A stretch of 64,000 nucleotides of DNA from CAWEWH01 sp963812775. GTDB lineage: Bacteria > Pseudomonadota > Alphaproteobacteria > Rhizobiales > Beijerinckiaceae. The position numbers and the translations under genes are program-made. This document shows positions 60,825 to 64,000 of the stretch, piece by piece. Position 1 is the first letter of the stretch. Each line of letters begins with the position of its first letter. The DNA is taken from assembly GCA_963812775.1 (NCBI GenBank), contig CAWEWH010000007.1, forward strand, positions 682,001-746,000, given 5' to 3'. Under the pieces are notes generated by a model. That model was not told the DNA's origin. It saw only the letters and a list, made by a program, of their open reading frames with translations, and ran no database searches.

Positions 60825-62021
60825 TCAGCGCCCGCGCATCAACCGCGGTGCCCCAAAGCTCGGCATCACGCCCTCGCGCATGGCGAGGTGGCGCAGCGGC
60901 GGCGCGACGCGCAGCGCCAGCATGCCGAGGCCGCGCACCAGGTCGGCCGGCCACGCGTCGGTCAGCAGCGCGCGGTTGAGGCCGCTGACCACGGCGGTGC
61001 GCGAGCCGATGTCGAGCCGCCGCGCCGCCTCGTATCGCTTGAGGGTCGCGGCGCCGCCGAGGTCGGCGCCGCGCTGGCGGGCGTCGATCACAACGTCGCG
61101 CAGGGCCGCGGCGTCGCGCAGGCCGAGATTGAGTCCCTGCGCGCCGATGGGCGGAAACACGTGCGCGGCCTCGCCGATGAGCGCGAGGCGCGGCCCGATG
61201 AGCCGTTTCGCCGTCATGCCGCCGAGCGGCACGAGGCCGCGTGGGCCGTCGATCCGCATGCCGCCGAGCAGGCGGTGTGCCTGGTGCGCCGCGGCCGCGG
61301 CGAGGGCCTCGTCGTCGAGCCGCATGAGCCGCCGGGCCGCATGCGGCGTCGTCACCCACACGAGGCTCGAACGGTTGCCGGGCAGCGGCACGAGCGTGAA
61401 CGGTCCGGTACGGGTGTGGAACTCGCTGGTCGCGTCGCCGTGCGGGCGCTCATGGGCGAAGAGCGCGGTGAGCGCCATTTGCGGGTAGGACCAGACTTTG
61501 GCATCGATCTTTGCCGCCTTCCTCACGATCGAGTTGCGGCCGTCGGCGCCGATGACCAGCTTGGCGCTGAGCGAGGTGCCGTCGTCGAGCCGCAGGGTCG
61601 CGGCCTCGCCGGCCGGCAGCACGTCGGTGACCATCTGGCTGAGCAGCGTCAAATGCGGCAATTGGCGCGCTTGGTCGGCGGCCAAATCGACCAGATCGGC
61701 GTTCTCGATGTTGTAACCAAAGGCCGCAAGGCCGATCTCGGCGGCATCAAAGGAAAGCGGCGGTGCGCGGAACAGGCTGTCGGTGTCGTCGATGATGCGC
61801 ATCTGCGAGAAGGGCGCGGCGTGCGCCGCCATCTCGTCCCAGAGGCCGAGGGCCGACAGGAAGCGGGCCGAGCCGTCGAGCAGCGCCACGGTGCGGCCGT
61901 CGCGCGCCGTGGCCGGCCTGCCCACCAGGCACGTGGCGATGCCGTCTCGCGCCAGCGCGATGGCCGCCGTCAGCCCGGCGGCACCGGCTCCGACGATGGC
62001 AACGTCATGAGATTGTGCCAT
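60825..62021 (-). CDS. FAD-dependent monooxygenase of the UbiH/Coq6 family
   Basis: The 398-residue hydroxylase has the FAD fingerprint VAIVGAGAAGLTAAIALARD, the NADPH/FAD motif KLVIGADGRNSIVRKAAK and the second FAD motif ALIGEAAHVFPPIGAQGLNL followed by GLRDAAAL. GQGLN-type sequence with no aromatic-hydroxylase C-terminus points to ubiquinone ring hydroxylation (UbiH, UbiF or UbiI), acting at the inner membrane on ubiquinone precursors. Which position it hydroxylates cannot be told, as several alphaproteobacterial UbiH-type enzymes are multifunctional. It converges with the AEC gene and diverges from the TerC gene. Confidence 0.85.
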   Translation of the reverse strand: MAQSHDVAIVGAGAAGLTAAIALARDGIATCLVGRPATARDGRTVALLDGSARFLSALGLWDEMAAHAAPFSQMRIIDDTDSLFRAPPLSFDAAEIGLAAFGYNIENADLVDLAADQARQLPHLTLLSQMVTDVLPAGEAATLRLDDGTSLSAKLVIGADGRNSIVRKAAKIDAKVWSYPQMALTALFAHERPHGDATSEFHTRTGPFTLVPLPGNRSSLVWVTTPHAARRLMRLDDEALAAAAAHQAHRLLGGMRIDGPRGLVPLGGMTAKRLIGPRLALIGEAAHVFPPIGAQGLNLGLRDAAALRDVVIDARQRGADLGGAATLKRYEAARRLDIGSRTAVVSGLNRALLTDAWPADLVRGLGMLALRVAPPLRHLAMREGVMPSFGAPRLMRGR

Positions 62022-62120
62022 GAAGGATCGGATAGACTGCGGTTTCCCTCTGCGCTAGCCGGCATGCTGCCACACGTTCCCCTTCGCCGCCTGACGGCCA
62101 ATTCAAGGGCTTGAAGTTCG

Positions 62121-62867
62121 ATGTTTGACTGGATGTCCGATCCCACCGGCTGGGCCGCGCTGGTCACCTTGACCGTCATGGAGGTGGTGCTCGGCATCGA
62201 CAACGTCGTGTTCATCTCGGTGCTGGTGGGCAAGCTGCCCGTTGAGCAGGCGGAGCGGGCGCGGCGTATCGGGCTGGCCTTGGCGCTGTTGTTCCGCGTG
62301 GCGCTGCTCTTCACGCTCACCACGATCATCGGCCTGACCAAGCCTGTCTTCACGCTCTTCGGTCAGGGGTTCTCCTGGCGCGACATGGTCCTGATCGCCG
62401 GCGGGCTCTTCCTCATCGGCAAGGCGACGCACGAGATTCACGGCGAGATCGAGGACGAGGAGAGGGGCCCCAATCCCGTCAGCGTCAAGGCGGTGTTCAC
62501 CACCGCCATCGTGCAGATCGCCATCATCGACCTCGTCTTCTCCGTCGACTCCATCATCACGGCGATCGGCATGTCGGACGACATCGCCATCATGGTCATT
62601 GCCGTCATCCTCGCCATGCTGGTCATGTATTTGGCGTCGGGCGTTGTCAGCCGTTTCATCGCCGCGCATCCGACCACCAAGATGCTGGCCTTGAGCTTCC
62701 TGATCCTGATCGGCGTTTCCCTTGTCGCCGAGGGCTTCCATCTGCACTTCCCGCGCGGCTATATCTATTTCGCCATGATTTTCGCAGCGAGCGTGGAAGC
62801 CATAAACATCGCGGTTCGCCGCAAGAAGCGGAAGCAGCGCGAGCGCGGCCGCTCGCATGTGGCGTGA
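62121..62867 (+). CDS. TerC family integral membrane protein
   Basis: The 248-residue protein has seven to eight membrane helices. TerC signatures are LTVMEVVLGIDNVVFISVLV in helix 1-2 and AIIDLVFSVDSIITAIGMSD in the middle; the two acidic Asp residues likely bind a metal. Relatives such as MntY/Alx export manganese or protect against metal stress. A charged loop (IHGEIEDEERGPNPVSVKA) and a basic tail (VRRKKRKQRERGRS) are cytoplasmic. No riboswitch of the yybP type is visible upstream. It precedes the quinone oxidoreductase by 30 nt and may be co-transcribed. Confidence 0.88.
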   Translation: MFDWMSDPTGWAALVTLTVMEVVLGIDNVVFISVLVGKLPVEQAERARRIGLALALLFRVALLFTLTTIIGLTKPVFTLFGQGFSWRDMVLIAGGLFLIGKATHEIHGEIEDEERGPNPVSVKAVFTTAIVQIAIIDLVFSVDSIITAIGMSDDIAIMVIAVILAMLVMYLASGVVSRFIAAHPTTKMLALSFLILIGVSLVAEGFHLHFPRGYIYFAMIFAASVEAINIAVRRKKRKQRERGRSHVA

Positions 62868-62897
62868 CCCCACGCCAAACCAATCGGGAGATCAGCA

Positions 62898-63869
62898 ATG
62901 CCGAAAGCCATTCGCGTCCATAGCCCCGGCGGCCCGGAGAAGCTCACCTACGAGGATGTGGATGTGGGCGCCCCGAAGGCCGGCGAGGTGCGGTTGCGCC
63001 AGCGCGCCATCGGGCTGAACTTCATGAACGTCTATCATCGCACCGGTCTTTATCCCAATCCGACGCCGTTTATCCCCGGCAGCGAGGGCGCCGGCGAGGT
63101 GGTGGCGGTCGGCGACGGCGTGAGCGAGCTCAAGCCCGGCGATCGTGCCGCCTATGCGGGCGCCATCGGCAGCTATGCGCAGGAGCGCAACGTTCCCGCC
63201 CGCGTTCTCGTGAAACTGCCGTCCTCGATCGACTTCGACACTGCTGCCGCCATGATGCTCAAGGGCATGACGGCGCAATATCTCCTTCGCCGCACGTTTC
63301 GCGTCGAGAAGGGCCACACCGTTCTGTTTCACGCCGCGGCCGGCGGCGTCGGCTTGATCGCCTGCCAATGGGCAAAGCATCTCGGCGCCACGGTGATCGG
63401 CACCGTCGGCTCGGCCGACAAGGTGGATCTCGCCAGGCAGCATGGCTGCGACCACGTCGTCCTCTATCGCGACGAGGACTTCGTGAAGCGCATCAAGGAG
63501 ATCACCGGCGGCAAGGGCTGCGAGGTCGTGTATGACGGGGTCGGCAAGGCGACCTTTCCGGCATCGCTCGACTGCCTGAAGCCGCGCGGCTACTTCGTCA
63601 GCTTCGGGTCGGCGTCAGGGCCGATCGAGGCCTTCAACATCGGCATCTTGAACACCAAGGGCTCGCTCTTTGCCACGCGCCCCTCGCTCGGCCACTATAT
63701 CGCCACGCCGCAGGACTTGGCGGCGACGGCCAAGGATCTGTTCGACGTGGTGGCGAGCGGCGCCGTCAAGATCTCCATCCACGCGCGCTACCCGCTGAAG
63801 GATGCGGTCGAGGCGCATCGCGCTCTCGAGAGCCGCGCCACCACCGGCGCCACCGTGTTGGTGCCTTAA
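62898..63869 (+). CDS. NADPH:quinone oxidoreductase (zeta-crystallin/Qor family)
   Basis: GGGAG lies 7 nt before ATG 62898. The 323-residue MDR-superfamily protein has LRQRAIGLNFMNVYHRTGLY, PGSEGAGEVVAVGDGVSELK, AAAMMLKGMTAQYLLRRTFR and the NADPH fold HAAAGGVGLIACQWAKHLGA then GTVGSADKVDLARQHGCDHV. No zinc-binding Cys set is present, as expected for quinone reductases. It performs NADPH-dependent reduction of quinones in the cytoplasm. The C-terminus (HRALESRATTGATVLVP) is complete. It follows TerC closely. Confidence 0.9.
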   Translation: MPKAIRVHSPGGPEKLTYEDVDVGAPKAGEVRLRQRAIGLNFMNVYHRTGLYPNPTPFIPGSEGAGEVVAVGDGVSELKPGDRAAYAGAIGSYAQERNVPARVLVKLPSSIDFDTAAAMMLKGMTAQYLLRRTFRVEKGHTVLFHAAAGGVGLIACQWAKHLGATVIGTVGSADKVDLARQHGCDHVVLYRDEDFVKRIKEITGGKGCEVVYDGVGKATFPASLDCLKPRGYFVSFGSASGPIEAFNIGILNTKGSLFATRPSLGHYIATPQDLAATAKDLFDVVASGAVKISIHARYPLKDAVEAHRALESRATTGATVLVP

Positions 63870-64000
63870 ACAAATGTCATCCCGTGCGCACCGCAGCGCA
63901 CCCGCGATGCTCGAGGGCGGAACCCGCTGCTGGGCTGCGGTGCGGTGCAGACACGGGACCCATTCCGTCATGTCGGCGCATTCAGGCGTCTCATCTGCGC

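Noticed and set aside
60588..62114. 508-codon plus-strand frame antisense to the UbiH-type gene
   Set aside because: It is a shadow frame. The minus-strand protein has all FAD motifs.

Overview
The window is high-GC alphaproteobacterial DNA, most likely from the Hyphomicrobiales (Rhizobiales) near Bradyrhizobiaceae/Xanthobacteraceae. The evidence is the recG-sdhE-mfd order, an opgG-opgH pair, IalB- and HspQ-family genes, a malyl-CoA lyase, many ABC substrate-binding paralogs ending in RADEVIE, Tyr/Arg-rich small secreted proteins, and a palindromic GCATGATC...GATCATGC repeat that I recall from these genomes. A species cannot be named from this.

Region 1 (1-15 kb) looks like an acyl-CoA catabolic neighbourhood: the end of an NDP-forming acyl-CoA synthetase, a nitronate monooxygenase, an AMP-forming acyl-CoA synthetase, an enoyl-CoA hydratase and a flavin monooxygenase. 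Among them lie a very large exported TPR-CHAT protein, an ABC substrate-binding protein and an EstB-type serine hydrolase. Nearly every long gene here is broken by single-base indels although the protein sequence on both sides is well conserved. I cannot tell real decay from local sequencing error, but the clustering is striking because 39-64 kb has none.

Region 2 (15-24.5 kb) holds small secreted or hypothetical genes, an intact and a broken ABC substrate-binding paralog, an exported truncated haemoglobin, a frameshifted malate/lactate dehydrogenase-family gene, and a cupin gene with a partial duplicate about 0.9 kb away.

Region 3 (24.55-39.28 kb) is a putative 14.7-kb genomic island. An intact tRNA-Lys(TTT) lies at 39245-39320 on the minus strand. 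The last 40 nt of that tRNA are repeated in the same orientation at 24549-24588 with one visible mismatch, which is the layout left by integration into a tRNA 3' end. I found no integrase. Inside are a DUF5681 remnant, many small proteins in recurring families, a GFA-family protein, a methyltransferase, an unrecognised 400-residue protein with a Cys-flanked hydrophobic hairpin, another broken ABC substrate-binding gene, a DUF982 gene, a ribbon-helix-helix gene divergent from an EPSLG-repeat gene, and a short motif sitting on stop codons of unrelated genes.

Region 4 (39.3-64 kb) is intact chromosomal backbone: osmoregulated periplasmic glucan synthesis (opgG-opgH), UDP-GlcNAc synthesis (glmU, glmS), a DUF502 membrane protein, TfoX- and DUF1232-family genes, DNA repair (recG, mfd) with sdhE between them, an AMP-binding-like protein without its ATP-binding motif, IalB, HspQ, malyl-CoA lyase, an AEC transporter apparently starting with ATC, a UbiH-type hydroxylase, a TerC protein and a quinone oxidoreductase.
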